This document shows positions 22,526 to 34,426 of a stretch of 64,000 nucleotides of DNA, in pieces; within the stretch, counting starts at the first letter, position 1; the number at the start of each line of letters is the position of its first letter. The position numbers and the translations under genes are program-made. Below the pieces are notes generated by a model that was given only the letters and a program-made list of their open reading frames with translations, had not been told where the DNA came from and ran no database searches. Source of the stretch: Podocnemis expansa (taxonomy: Eukaryota; Chordata; Testudines; Podocnemididae); the NCBI GenBank assembly GCA_007922195.1, contig ML682059.1:18593787-18657786 (forward strand). Reading direction: 5' to 3'.

Positions 22526-22744
22526 GCTGCTTACTGCATTCCCTGCCCTTGTCCCACAGGGATATTAGACAAGAGATAACACCCAGATGCAAGAAATGGA
22601 TGGGACTGAAGGAGTGCAGAACCTTTTCTAGAATCATTCTGCCCAGCTTCCTGTTATAGATACAAATACATCTCTTTCCTCCATTTTTTTTTCTAAATAA
22701 GTTTTAACAAATATTAATTCCAGAGCAAATTACATAGCAGGATA

Positions 22745-23815
22745 ACTTCTGAAGGGGTAGCTGTGTTAGTTGAGTTTAGCAAAACAAACAAGGAATCCTG
22801 TGGCACTTTCAAAGACAAGCAAATTTATTTATCGCATAAGCTTTCATGGGAGAAAATCCCACTTTGTCTGACACTGGAAGATGGGTAATTTACAGAATGG
22901 GGGCAAAATAAATGCAGGGAAGTATAAGTCATGGGATCAGGTCAGACTGTTACAGCACATCAAGGCAGTTTAGATTCAAACACTGGGGAGCAGGATATAG
23001 AGGAAGGTGAGGTCAAATCACCTGTTGTAATAAGAAAAAATTCCCTAGCCCTATTTAATCCTAAGGCAACAGTGTCAAATCTGCAGTTTCTTTTTGAATC
23101 TTCAATTTGTTATCCATTTGTCTGAGCACAGCTATTAACAAATCATCAGTGGAGTGAGCAGGAAGATTGAAGTGTTCGGCTGTTGGTTTTAGAATGTTGT
23201 GATTTCTGATGTCAGATTTCTTTTCATTTATTCTTTTGAGCAGAGACTGTCCTGTTTGTTCAATAAATAAGGCAGGGGCGCATTTTCAGCCCACGATGAC
23301 ATAAATCACATTTGATGAGTGAGCAGATAAATGTGCCCTTGATGGAGTAGCTGGTTTGATTAGGTCCTGTGATGGTGTCCTTTGTGCAGATGCATAGGCA
23401 AAGTTGGCAGCATGGTGTGTTGTGAGGATATGTGCCTGCTCACTCCATTGATGATTTATTAATAACTGTGCTCAAACAAACAGATAACAAATCAACACTT
23501 TGAAGAGAAACTGCCTTAGGGTTAACAAGGGACTATGTTGTTGTTTTTTCTTTATTACAACAGGTGATTTGACCTAACCTTCCTCTATATGCTATTCCTC
23601 AGTGTTTGAATCTAAACAGCTGCTTTGATTTGCTGCAACAGTCTGACTTGATCCCATGACTTACACTTCCCTGAGTTTAATTCCTCCCATTCTATAATTT
23701 CCCCATCTTCAAGCGCCTGACAAAGTGGGATTTTCTCCCATGGAAGCTCATGTAATAAATAAATTTATTTGTCTTTAAAAGTACCTCAAGATTCCTTGTT
23801 CATGTAGCAGAATAA
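22745..23815. mobile_element. Inverted pair of PLE 3' ends with endonuclease remnant
   Basis: 22745-23460 is a minus-strand PLE 3' portion: terminus, GCATAAGCTTTCATGGGAGA, 3' UTR, then a GIY-YIG domain relic in complement. From about 23460 the same 3' portion follows in plus orientation, through GGGATTTTCTCCCATGGAAG, to the tail at about 23815. The outer arms are therefore inverted copies of several hundred base pairs. Both hammerhead-like cores are damaged: in the plus copy G8 is A, and in the minus copy U4 is A. Confidence 0.7.
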
Positions 23816-25633
23816 ATCACTCTTCATCACGCCAGGCCAGGTTATTTACATGGCTTTATCTATTGCTTCAAACTTCCTGTTTAGCAACTTTGGACTTTTT
23901 TCAATAAGGTTATCTTCCTTCGTTATTGCTGTGATGTAAATCATTGTTACTAGAGTCGCATGACAATTCCGCTGAATTTGGAACCATCTCTGTTCCCTTT
24001 ATACTGCTTTGATTGCACATGGGGGATGGAAAACTTCCATAACAGGGAAGCTATGTATGCCTTTTGAATAACGGAACCTCTAGATCACATAAGTTGCTAG
24101 GGGTGACTCTGTTCCACCTGCTCATCACTTCTCCTGCCCTTCCCTTCACTTCTATTTCCTTAGTTTTCTGTTCACCACCTTTTATACTTTTGCCCACTTA
24201 ATTCACCTCCTTACTCACAAATTTTTCTCTATTCTCACTGGATTCTGTCTCAAGTTCCCATTTTATACTCCTTTCCCAATTTTAATCTCCACAGTGTGAG
24301 ATAATCCACAGGCACAGAACCTGGACCTGTTGTCACCTGGCTAGCTGGTATGGCCACGCTGCAATGTCTGGTAAAGCAGGGAACAGCAGCCTGGATGTCT
24401 TGATTGGTAGATCCTACTGCATCTCCTGATTGGCTCTTGGAAGCATAGATGAAATACCTTGGAAATTGTCTGTACAGTGAGGTGTATCCTTGCAGGGGTT
24501 AAAGTCAGCTGGAATGCCCTGGAATGCAGTTCTGGGCCCAGATTCCAGAATCTGGAAAAAGCAGGCCCATACATGCATGAAGGGGGCCTGGAAAATACGG
24601 GAAGGGGGCCCAGAGATTCGGAAGGTTCCAGGACCCCTCAAATTATACTTCAATTACTGGATACTTGCCTTATTGCTGCAAACAGACCTTGCTGCACATT
24701 GCTTCACCTTGTTCCTGGTCCCCTGCTTTGCTCCTGATGTCTAGCTCTTCCTCTTTTCCACTAACTCCATTTTGTTTGACTCACTTGACTCTGACCTGAT
24801 CCTATAGCAGGCCATTGCTACAGGCTGCTGCTCAAGACTAGAAGGTCAAGGCCAGAATTCAGACCACATTCTCAAGTCACCTTCATCCCTCATCTTGATC
24901 TCCAACTCCATAGCCAGGGTCTTGACACAGAGGTCCTAGTGCTTATGATTTTGTCATAAGTCCTGTGATGTCTGGCAACTAAAGTTTCTCAGTCTCTGGT
25001 TTCAAAATAAAGTCAAAATCTCAGAGATTTTTTTCCATATTCTAATTGGTCATTATCTGCCATTATTTTAAAAGGGATTGATATCACAGGTTGCCCTCAT
25101 TCTAGATAGCCTTCCCTAAGGCCTTTGTTATAGAATTGATGGTGCCCCTTGTGAGAATAGCTCTCACCATCTATTATTTCAATTTGGTATTAAATTAGGG
25201 TACTCTGAGTGAAGATGGGCCTCCTTGGCCTTCATGGTTAGAAAGGTGAATGACACTAAAGATGTGTTTAAGGACAGGAGCTTGGGAAAACAGAAGTTTT
25301 AAAAGTAATAGGGAGGCAAAGAAGGTAGTAGGCTGAGGGGATGCAAAGGTGCAAGTGGAACACAGGAGGCTGTGGGAGAGCATGATGAGAAAGTCTGAAT
25401 AGCAGAGGAGACCAAATAGAGCTTGTGTAAATATTAACATTTAATTATGAACACAAAATTATCATGCCAATTTTGTTGTTAGACAGCTTCCTTCCCAATT
25501 CTCAAATCAAATGGCAGAAGAGAAACACATTAATTAAATTTTAGGGTCTTTAAGCTGGCTTCATGATTTTTTGGAGCCTGTCATGTATTCCAAGTTGGCA
25601 ATACAGTTTCTACTTCCTTCTGCCTCCATCATA
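23816..25633. other. Unassigned sequence, possible old LTR-like block
   Basis: 24300-24950 is moderately GC-rich with short overlapping frames and CTGG/CCAG-rich words. It could be a decayed LTR, but no boundaries or internal genes are visible. The rest is unique AT-rich DNA. No gene called. Confidence 0.35.
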
Positions 25634-25700
25634 GGCTATGTCTACACTTAGAATGTTAATTCAAATTAATTGAATTTGAACTAATCAATTTGCACTAATA

Positions 25701-26735
25701 GGGTGTGTTCACACAGCATTCTTATTTCGAAATAACGAGGTTGTTTCAAAATAAGAATTGCCATGGCCACACGATGCATGGCCATTTCAAAACAAGGAAA
25801 CCCCTTATTTTGAAATGGCAGCCGTTCTTTCGGAACGGCTGAGACCTGGTTTCCCGTCGAAACAGTGTTGTTTCGAAACAGCTAGTTTTGAAACAACGCC
25901 AACGGGACATGCTGTTTCGAAACAATGGCTGTTTTGAAACAGCATTTGACCCTTCCTCCCAGGGGTGTCCCCTAGCCAGCAGAGGGGGACTGCAGACACT
26001 CGCAGCATGAAGCACAGCAGCGCCTCACCCCACCAGTGCGTGCAGAGGGGGACTGCAGGCACCTGCGGGGTGAAGCCAAGCCGCGCCTCAACCCACGGGC
26101 TTTAAACCCCGGGCTGCCCAGAAATGCTGCCGCAGGGGCAGGGGCATCCTGCTCAGCCCCCCCGCTGGAAGGGCCAGGGTGAGTGCAGCCCTGGGAATCC
26201 CCAGTGCAGCCACTCCTGCCGGGGGTGGGGAATCCTGGGGCTGCGCTCACCCCAGCCCTTGCAGGGGGGGAGCTGAGCAGGATGCCCCCAACCCTGCGGC
26301 AGCATTTCCAGGCAGCCCGGGGTTTAAAGCCCGTGGGGTGAGGCGCGGCTCGGCTTCACCCGGCGGGTGCCTGCAGCCCCCTGCAGACACCCATGGGGTG
26401 AGGCGCGGCTCAGCTTCACCCCGTGAGTGCCTGAAGCCCCCTGCAGACACCCACGAGGTGAGGTGGGCAGCTCCGCTTCACCTGGGGGTGCCTGCAGCCC
26501 TCTGCAGACACCCGCAGGGTGAGGTCCGGCTCAAGCTTCACCCTGCGGTTGCCTGCAGTCCCCTCCCCAAGCGAAATAGCATGTCCACACTGTGGACATG
26601 CTATTTCGCACCCTTATTTCGAAGACACTGTTTTTGTCTTTCAAAATAAGGTGTTTCGAAATAAAGAGTTACTTCAAAACAGCTTGTTTCGAAACATCTT
26701 GTTTCGAAACAAGCCCTCTGTGTGTGAACATAGCC
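25701..26735. mobile_element. Harbinger-type MITE E, a 1-kb palindrome with internal tandem repeats
   Basis: Starts GGGTGTGTTCACACAGC and ends GTGTGTGAACATAGCC, with ATA duplicated on both sides. The two halves are inverted copies around a centre near 26205; for example GGGCTTTAAACCCCGGGCTG on the left has its complement on the right near 26315-26335. The right arm carries four ~60-bp units built on GGGTGAGGCGCGGCT and CTGCAGACACCC, and the left arm carries two inverted units. Frames across the block are read-through of GC-rich repeats, not genes. Confidence 0.8.
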
Positions 26736-27179
26736 ATAATGATTAGTTCAAATTCAGTTAATTTGAATTAACATGGCCACATGAGGAAATCCAGTTCAAA
26801 CTAGCATGTCCATGGACAGGAGCTGCTAGTTCAAATTGGAAGAAGGGCATATGGAAAGCATGGCAAAAATGACCTCTGAGAAGGACCAATGCAGCAGCCA
26901 ATCCTTTGAAAGCAGAAGGTTGCCTCAGCCCCCTGCCCACTGAGGCTGGCAAGAGGCAGAATAAGCGTGTCATAGACTGAGCCCAGCTTGCTGCTGGGGT
27001 GCCCAGCAGCTGCACAACTCTGTGCAGTGCTCTGGTTGCCTGGAGCACGGTGTTGTTGGACCCTGGCAGCACAGAGGCAGGTACCAGCACCGCTACCACA
27101 CTGGCTCTGCCTGCTGCCAGGGCCACCCTGCTGCCCTCCATGCCCCGTCACTTCTGCGGCATGTGAAACCAGCACTGAC

Positions 27180-28160
27180 TAGTGGGATCGGATCACCCTG
27201 ACCACCTGGGATGACAACCAGTGGCAGCAGAACCTCTGGATGAGGAAGCAGACCTTCCTAGAGCTGATCCACGAGCTCACCTCACTGCTACAGCAATCGG
27301 ACACCCATCTCAGATCTACCCTCCCCATGGACAAGAGAGTAGCTGTTGCCCTGTGGAAGATGGGAACTCCAGACACCTACCGGTCAGTTGCACACCATTT
27401 TGGTATTGGGAAGGCCACTGTGGAGGCTGTGCTCCTTCAGGTCAGCAGGGCAAACAATAAGGTCCTGCTAGCCCACCTAATCAGTCCTGGCAACCTGCAG
27501 GACACCCAAGACAGACTCTGCACCCTCAGATTCCCCAACTGCATGTGCATCCTTGGTGTGACGCATATCCCCGTCTGAGCCTCACCACACCGAGCCATGG
27601 AGTACTGGAACAGCAAGGGCTACTACTCCATGATGCTGTAGGCCCTTGTTGATCACTGGGGCCTCTTCACAAACATCTATGTCAGCTAGCTGGGGAGGGT
27701 GTACAGTGCCCACATGCTGAGGAACTTGGCCTCTACAGGCGAATGCAGGCAGGCACCTTCTTCCCACCGCATGATATTACCATCAGGGACATGCAGGTTC
27801 CCATACTTTTTGTTGGGGATGCTGCCTACCCACTGCTCCCATGGCTTATAAAGCCACATATGGATCACCTAGATGCAGGCAGGGAGGTTTTTAACAGGAG
27901 GCTGAACAGGTGTCACCAGGTCATGGAATGTGCTTTTGGGGGACTCAAAGCCAGATGGAGTTGTCTCCTGACACGCCTCCACCTTGCGGAGAACACCATC
28001 CAAGAGGTTGTCAGGACCTGTGTCACCTTGCATAATCTCTGTGAACTGCAGGGTGAGAGGGTCCCCCCTCGTCTAGGAGGCAGAGGCCAAACAACTAGCC
28101 ACACGTTTCAAGCAGTCAGCAGCCAGGCACCAGCCAGAGTGGGCCCAGTGAAGAGCCAAC
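27180..28160 (+). pseudogene. Harbinger transposase (HARBI1-like DDE) pseudogene
   Basis: The N-terminal helix-turn-helix region reads VAVALWKMGTPDTYRSVAHH, then FGIGKATVEAVLLQV. The first catalytic region is FPNCMCILGVTHIPV, where relatives have GAIDGTHI, so the first Asp is lost. After a TGA at 27576, EYWNSKGYYSMMLQALVDHW continues with two TAG codons, followed by a frameshift. The last frame (from 27743) has GTFFPP, the second-Asp motif VGDAAYPLLPWLIKP and the Glu motif MECAFGGLKARWSCLLTRL, ending in VTLHNLCE. The family cuts and pastes its element as a dimer with a Myb-like partner. This copy cannot be active. Confidence 0.92.
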
Positions 28161-28303
28161 ACAATCCGGGGGGCACTAAAGGACATGTTCCTTGGGGAGG
28201 AACACTGAGGACTGAGGCCTGCCACCAGGCACCCTCACCAGCCCTACCCTGCACATGCCTTCCCCCACACACTGCCACCCTCCAACACCCCCATCCCCAA
28301 ACC

Positions 28304-28346
28304 AATAAAGATAAATACCTCAGAGATTGTTTGTCAATGGTTTATT
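28304..28346. terminator. Convergent poly(A) signals of the two Harb1 genes
   Basis: AATAAA at 28304-28309 serves the plus-strand transposase gene. TTTATT at 28341-28346 is AATAAA on the minus strand for the Myb-like gene. The two signals face each other 31 bp apart, so the two transcripts would overlap at their 3' ends. The elements at 38.2 and 43.5 kb keep the same arrangement. Confidence 0.65.
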
Positions 28347-28565
28347 TACGTGGGAAAGAGGCAGGTCTGAGGACAGGGAGGGGGTTTGGGAACTGGGAGA
28401 AGGGGGCCTTGGGGGGGGAGAACTGGGGATAGAGGTCATTTGGAAGGTCAGGATGGGGGGGCAGTCCTGGTCCCCTGGCCTGGGTTCCCCTCGGCCTTCC
28501 CGATGCTCACCCCAGGTGCGAGGACACCGGTGCTGAGGTAGGCGGGGGTCTCTGGGGAGGGCTTC

Positions 28566-30015
28566 CTAGGCAGCAGGGGGAGTAAAATGTTCTACCAGCC
28601 AACTCATGCTGGCTACCATGCCCTGGAGAGTTGCCCCAATGTTCAACATGGCTTGGCTCGTCCAATCCAGGCACTGGCTCTGTCACTCCCGGGCAATGGT
28701 GTGGAGCTCCTCCAGGTCGACAGCCCATTCCAGCAGGTGGAAAGCAGATGTCTGGTTGGCTGACACCTGCCCACACCAGGCCCGCACACCCTTCTCAGCC
28801 CCCTGTCCCAGATAGATGAGTTCAAGGAGGAGTTTGTCCTGGGTCTGGCGTACTCTCCTCCTGTGCCTGGTGGTGGCCAGTAGGCTCCCTGATGTGTGAC
28901 GTCGGTGGACTCCATTAGCTGTTTGAGGAAAGCAGAGAGACCACAGTTAGCCCCAGCAGTTGCCTAGCTAGTGCCGCGTGTGGCCTGACAGCAGCAAGCA
29001 TCTGTGCCCTGGCTGTCCCCATGCTTCCCGATCCATGTCCTGCAAGACAGGGCCCTTAAGGTACACTTGGCTGTGCTGTGCTGCCCGGGTCAGGTGTGGT
29101 GCCCACGGTGGCAAGCAACACTCAGCCCTGCGCAGCACTCAGGGTGTGTCCTGAGGCCACGTGCCAATGGCCTGAGCTGCATGCTTTCTGCCCTTGATGC
29201 TGCCACTTCTGCTTGCCCCACCCCTCTGCTGACAGGCCCCCGTCATGCTCGAGTCTGGTTCCCCCTGCAACAGGGTCCCCGGCCCCTCTGCCCTGGGGGA
29301 TGGCCTCCATCTGTGTTGTGTCCCTGGGACTCAGCCTGTCCCCAGGCACTGTGCCCCCACCCTGCCTGTCTCACAGGCAGGCACAGCCTTGCCCACATGG
29401 AGGAAGGGAGGCGGCACTCACCCACAGGTGCTCCTGATGTCTGGTGGGACATGTCCTCTCCACGGTCCTCCTGTGGGGCGGGGGGGGCTCTTCTTCCTCC
29501 TGAACCTCCAGGGTGGTTGGTCTCTCCTCAGGGGTGCTGAAGAGTTCAGGGCTGGTGGCTGGGGTGGGGGAAGGTTGTGTCCCCACCATGTTGATGAGGG
29601 CATCAACATCCACAGGAACCCCCTCCTGGGGGGCAGCCTCAGAGGAGACCTCAGCACTGTCGACAGTGCTGGCAGGCAGCCCAGTGGGTTCCCTACTGAG
29701 GAACCAGTCCATCTCCTCGTAGTAGGGACACATGCCACAATGTGTCAGCCCCCGGAGCTGCCTGGCCTCCCAGACTCTGACATAGTCCTGTTGGAATGCC
29801 TTAATTTTTATTCAGACCTGCTCTGCTGTCTGGGAGTGGCTCTTTGCAGACAGAGCTGTAGCTATGTCTGCATAAATGTCCTGGTGGTGATGGGTGGCCT
29901 GCAACTGGGACAAGCTATCCTCAGTCCCCCAGATGGCCAGGAGACTGAGGACCTCCTGGTGGCCCCACAACGATGCCCTGTGTTGGCCCTAGGTGCTGCC
30001 AATGGCCTCTGCCAT
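28566..30015 (-). pseudogene. Harb1 Myb/SANT-like accessory protein pseudogene (two exons)
   Basis: Exon 1 starts at 30015 and runs to about 29422. It encodes a Myb/SANT-like helix region (IWGTEDSLSQLQATHHHQDI, ADIATALSAKSHSQTAEQV) broken by a TAG and a TGA, followed by CPYYEEMDWFLSREPTG and an acidic, proline-rich tail. The splice donor GTGAGT is at 29416-29421. The exon 2 acceptor (CAAACAG) is near 28919, and the exon encodes a Leu/Gln-rich, probably coiled-coil segment ending SWLVEHFTPPAA, with one TGA. In Harbinger elements such proteins bind the subterminal repeats and bring the transposase to DNA. Matching exon structure in Harb2 and Harb3 supports the model. Confidence 0.75.
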
Positions 30016-30337
30016 CCCCATGCGCTGTGCCTGCAGGCCCTTTCCCTTCCTGTTGCCATGCACCATGGGAAGAAGAAGGGCAAAGCGTGGTTAATTTGAA
30101 CTAACCATTAGTTCGAACTGACATGGCCACACTGGGTCAATTCGAAGTAATGAATTTGAATTGACCATCACTTCCAAGGTAAACCAGGTTTTACCACTTC
30201 AAAGTTAGCTTTCATTAATTCAAACTAAAGAAGTTCTTAGTTCAAATTCATAAAAGCGAGTGTGGCCATGGATTTATTTAATTCGAATTAATCCTCAACG
30301 GTTCAGATTAAATTGTAAGTGTCGACAGACACATAGG

Positions 30338-32019
30338 TACTATGCTCCACTGCACATCTTTCTACTCAGCAAGGGATTAATTTGGAAAAAGAAAGTGGTA
30401 ATAGTAAATACTCAAGCTTTATTCACAACCCAGTCTCTGCTCAAAACAGCTTATTTTCCAAATGAGCAGAAGAAGCCTTTACACATGCCCTAATTTAAGC
30501 ATCTAAATTGTAAAAACCAATCGAAAAATAAGAGGCAGAAAACAGGATATAGAATGGAAAATTCAAACTTAACTATAGATCATTATCAACACCCCTCCAA
30601 TGTCCCAGAACCACTGGGCCCTAATATACTCACATGCTTCCCATTAGGCCTGCAGATTAAAACTGATAAAATATGCAATATCATCATTAGTAAAATAAAA
30701 AAAAACACTTAAAAGATGCTGAAGCCTTAACATGTATTTCATTGTCATGTTAGACACTAGATTTTCAAAACCTCATCATGATTTTTACCTACTACCTACA
30801 CTCAGTTTCATCATTCTCCATCGTGTCTACCTTTCAGTTACTAGTTTTCTCTACCAAGTGATCCATCTTGCCCAGCTTTAGCCAATGCAAGATGCTTCAG
30901 AAGGAATGAATGGAAAGGCAATCAAGCCTGCCATCCTCTGTCATATGTTCACAGCTCCTGGCAAACAGACAAGGGGAATTCAGAGTATGATGTTGCATCC
31001 CTGCGCATATTGGCTAATAACCACTGATGGACCTATGCTCCAGATTAGGCAAAAATAAGTGGGGGAACATCTATCATAAGATTGATCCTCACGCAGAACA
31101 CCACTATGAAAGAAGTGATGGTATTGGTATCCCTTTCATGCATCAAACATTAAATTTCTGGTTTCAAAAAGGCACACTTAAAACTGCATGTTTTAGCTTT
31201 GAACACAAAGATGCAACCTTGCAGTGTGATTTTCATTGTAAGTTACAATAGTGGAGAGCCAAAACAAATTTTGGAATAATAGCAAGTCCTTAAACATTTG
31301 AATTCTTCCTCCCTTTAAGACCAGCTGTTGTATGAATCACGGTTAATATTTACATAGACATTGAATTTTATGATATCATGTGATTTCGCTTGGGTTATAC
31401 AGAGGGATATAAAGAAATGTTAGGTTGCTTAATTTTCAAAAAGGAGTCATTTTAAGTACCTTTGAACTTCTTTTTAATCATAACTATTGTTTCTCCATAA
31501 AAAAATGTTAGAAATTAGAGATGGGAAAAATCTGTGAAGTCATGTGGTACGTTGTAATTAACTGCATAATAATGAATTTGTATAATACTGCCAATGTATT
31601 GAGCATGTTTGTGGTGGATGGGTTGGGACTTTGGGCAACTGGATTTGAGGAAGATGGACAGATTTCAGCATGATCCAAGGAGACAAAGAAAATGTAAACA
31701 CTGTACCACAATTTGGAAAAAAAACAAGTGTTTTAGGACTTCCAGTCTCCAAGTATTTTCTCAATTTTCTGGAAAAGTCTCTGGACCTTTGAAACCTTCC
31801 GATTTTGAGCCTACAAGTATTTAATAATGAAGTGTAATTTGTTTAATAAAATGTTTTGATAAGTTTCCTGTCTTCTTTAATGTTGTATGACCAAGTATTT
31901 CAAAAGTAAGATTGCAAACAAAAGTTGCATAATAGTTTCCTAGACAATTGATCACAAAAGCAGAGTTTCTGTAACTGTATATTTAAATTCTCAGCTACAG
32001 TAAAACCTGTCTCCTAGAG
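30338..32019. other. AT-rich unique sequence, no gene seen
   Basis: Short frames only (for example 31027-31251 and 31609-31824), without family resemblance. No repeat structure recognised. Confidence 0.45.
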
Positions 32020-32196
32020 CAATGGTTCTCAACCTTTTGCAAGTCATGCACTCTTGGTGACATATTGTGACTGTACAGAATGCACCACCCTACCCCTCAC
32101 AGGCCAAATCCAGTCATCTCCGTGGCTTTCCACAACACACTCACCACTGTGTAGTGAAACAGTAATATATCCCGACACAGTGGTTGAGAATCTCTG
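32020..32196. mobile_element. hAT-type MITE (Charlie/MER5-like ends)
   Basis: Starts CAATGGTTCTCAACCTTTTG and ends CAGTGGTTGAGAATCTCTG, the typical inverted ends of hAT-Charlie derivatives. The 8-bp flanks TCCTAGAG (32012-32019) and TTGTAGAG (32197-32204) match at six of eight positions, as expected for an old 8-bp hAT target duplication. No coding capacity. Confidence 0.8.
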
Positions 32197-32204
32197 TTGT
32201 AGAG

Positions 32205-33574
32205 AAACTGACTTGTAAATATCATTATTTTAAAACATTTGGCTTTAAAAAGATTGTTTTGACTATGTTTTACTTTTAAAAGTAGCAAAATATTGAGGGA
32301 TTTTAGTTAATTTTATTCAGTTATTTCTATTCTCTAGCTTCAGTTAAAGCTGTGTAAACTAATATAAGCAATTTATTCAACAACTTTATCCAATGTTTGG
32401 CTGGAAATTATCTTTTTAACAGACTTCTTTTTCTACCTTGCTTGCCATTTGAAAATATTCGGCAAAATTTTTATGCAAACATATTTCAACCTATAGTTTA
32501 AGAAATATTTGGTGCAACCTTTGCTTGAGGTATTTTTAATTCTTATTTGTAATTTATGTTGCAAAATTGTTTACCTAAAGGTCCTAGTATTGTTTCTATT
32601 TACCTAGTGGATGACTCCCAAATCTACAAAGAAATTCTTGTAAAAATTTTAATTAAATCTAAGCAAATGATTTCCATCTAGTAATTTATTGAATTAATTG
32701 CATTTTCCTCCCTCCTCTTTGAATTTCTATGAGAAATTTGTGATTTTCTCAAATGTATTTGTTACTAAATTAAATCTGACATGTTTTCTGCAGAAATGCC
32801 TCCTTCCCCCTTCTTGTAAGGATTGTGTACAATTTGTAGTGAATAGTCTATACTCAAAATTCAAACTCCAATCCTGGTTATGTCTAAATGTTATGCCTGT
32901 ATTTCCCTGCTGGGTTAACTCAATGTAGCATTCAGCAGGGGCCACAAAGCTGTTCTCCCTCTCCTGGTGCCTGCTACAATTTCACAGCAGCAGAACCTGA
33001 AGACCCCAGCTCAGAGCTGCCTGACACTCCACATCCTTTCTACACTAGGAAGCTATTTTCATATCCCCACTTCAGTCTAAGGGTTTGCCTTCGCTACTGA
33101 AAAAGCCATGGTTTTTAGTTTGGGGTAACTAAGGTGAGCTATGATGAGGTAAAAACACAGAGAAGACAAGGGAATTTAATTTTACCGCAAAGAAAGCTTG
33201 CCAAGGTCAGTTCCATATCAGGGGGAAGCTTCAACAGTGCTCACCTCTTACCAACTCTGGAGAAATAAATAAGATCCTGGGCTTGCCAGCTCTGAACACA
33301 GAAGGGACCAGCTGAAGCTCACTGCCTATGTTCTTCCCGTGCCAGCTGATCCCTGCTCCAAAGATCATCCTGGAATTCCCAGACTTCTTCTCTCTCTACA
33401 TTTAGAATCCACCATGTTCTTTCTATTTGCACTTGCACTGATTTCCTTCCCCATTCTTTACCTGGCCCAGCCTGTATGAGAGCAACCCTTGGCTGCGCAA
33501 AGAGGAAAAAAGCATGACAATCTGTGCATGGGAAGAAAGAGTGTATGTGCGCAGGAAGCACATGGGATATGTCT
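32205..33574. other. AT-rich unique sequence, no gene seen
   Basis: No convincing gene or repeat. The frames at 32698-33100 and 33319-33621 are short and unlike any family I know. Confidence 0.45.
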
Positions 33575-33947
33575 ACACTTCCCAAACTTAGCCTGAATTT
33601 GTTAATCCAAACTACATTCAAACTTATTAGCTCGAATTGACAACATGGACTAAGTTGAATAAAGTTAATTTGACTTAACCCATTTTGTTAATTAGAATTA
33701 ACTACCCTTATTTTGAACTAACAAAGTGGACTTAAATGTCTGCATCGTGCCAAGTTTGAACTAAGGATCGAATTAAGGGCTTAGTTTGAACTAACTGGCA
33801 GGTCTTACTAGCTTGAACTAAGTTTTCATTAGTTGGAATTAAGGAATTCCTTAATTCGAACTAATGATTGCCTAGTGTAGAAGGGGACTAAGTTCGTTCA
33901 AATTAAGCCTCCTTAATTCAAACTAATTTGCAAATGTAGACATAGCC
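33575..33947. mobile_element. Harbinger-type MITE G
   Basis: Starts GGATATGTCTACACTTCC and ends ATGTAGACATAGCC, with ATG duplicated at both ends. Internal words are of the TTAATTCGAACTAA type, matching the Harb1 subfamily rather than the TTATTTCGAAATAA subfamily. No coding capacity. Confidence 0.85.
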
Positions 33948-34318
33948 ATGGTATAGACGGGGAGCAGAGGGAGGAATAGAGAGTATATGCAGCTGGAGAG
34001 CAATCACATAATAACATCAGAATCTCAGTTTTCATTTAAAAATATATTTATAATCCTATGTTCAGAAAGAAAAGTTTGAAAAAGTGAACTAAATTTAACT
34101 GAAATGGTAGACAGCCTGAACTGTCCCATTTACCTTAATGTCCCATTTACTCTGGAGCCCGTGTCTTGGAAGCCTCCTTCTCATCTCTTTGTTGGCGGGA
34201 GCTCTTGCTGCTACCACCTTGTGGCACCTTTCTTTGAACATTAGGTTAGTGAAAGATTTCCTGACTGGGTGAATAGTTAACATTTAAATTTTCTATCTCA
34301 AAAGTTTTTTGTCCAAAT

Positions 34319-34385
34319 GTTTGTTTATTTATTTATTTATAAATGGGGCTTCTTGAGAAGCCCCATTTATAAATGAATGAACGAA

Positions 34386-34424
<39 letters not shown>

Positions 34425-34426
34425 AT
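34319..34426. repeat. Perfect palindrome between complementary tetranucleotide repeats
   Basis: ATAAATGGGGCTTCT and AGAAGCCCCATTTAT are perfect inverted arms of 15 bp around a 2-base spacer (TG at 34354-34355). To the left is a (TTTA)n tract and to the right a longer (AAAT)n tract, so the foldback can extend well beyond the core. Confidence 0.85.

Larger units (their letters stand above)
25634..30337 (+). mobile_element. Two-gene PIF/Harbinger transposon Harb1
   Basis: The left end is GGCTATGTCTACACTTAG; the eroded right end is TAAGTGTCGACAGACACATAGG, its approximate complement. Subterminal regions are rich in TTAATTCGAATTAA- and AGTTCGAACT-type palindromes. It encodes a DDE transposase (+, 27180-28160) and a Myb/SANT-like protein (-, 28566-30015) in convergent orientation. 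A palindromic MITE (25701-26735) has inserted near its left end. Both genes are broken, so the element is no longer autonomous. Confidence 0.85.

Noticed and set aside
25746..26649. Long overlapping frames on both strands around 26 kb
   Set aside because: They read through a GC-rich palindrome with tandem repeats. The peptides are repeats of the DNA unit and show no protein family, start context or codon signal.
28327..29540. Plus-strand frames across 28.3-29.5 kb and 29245-30099
   Set aside because: They are antisense shadows of the two-exon Myb-like gene and its intron; the minus-strand reading aligns with the homologous genes in Harb2 and Harb3.
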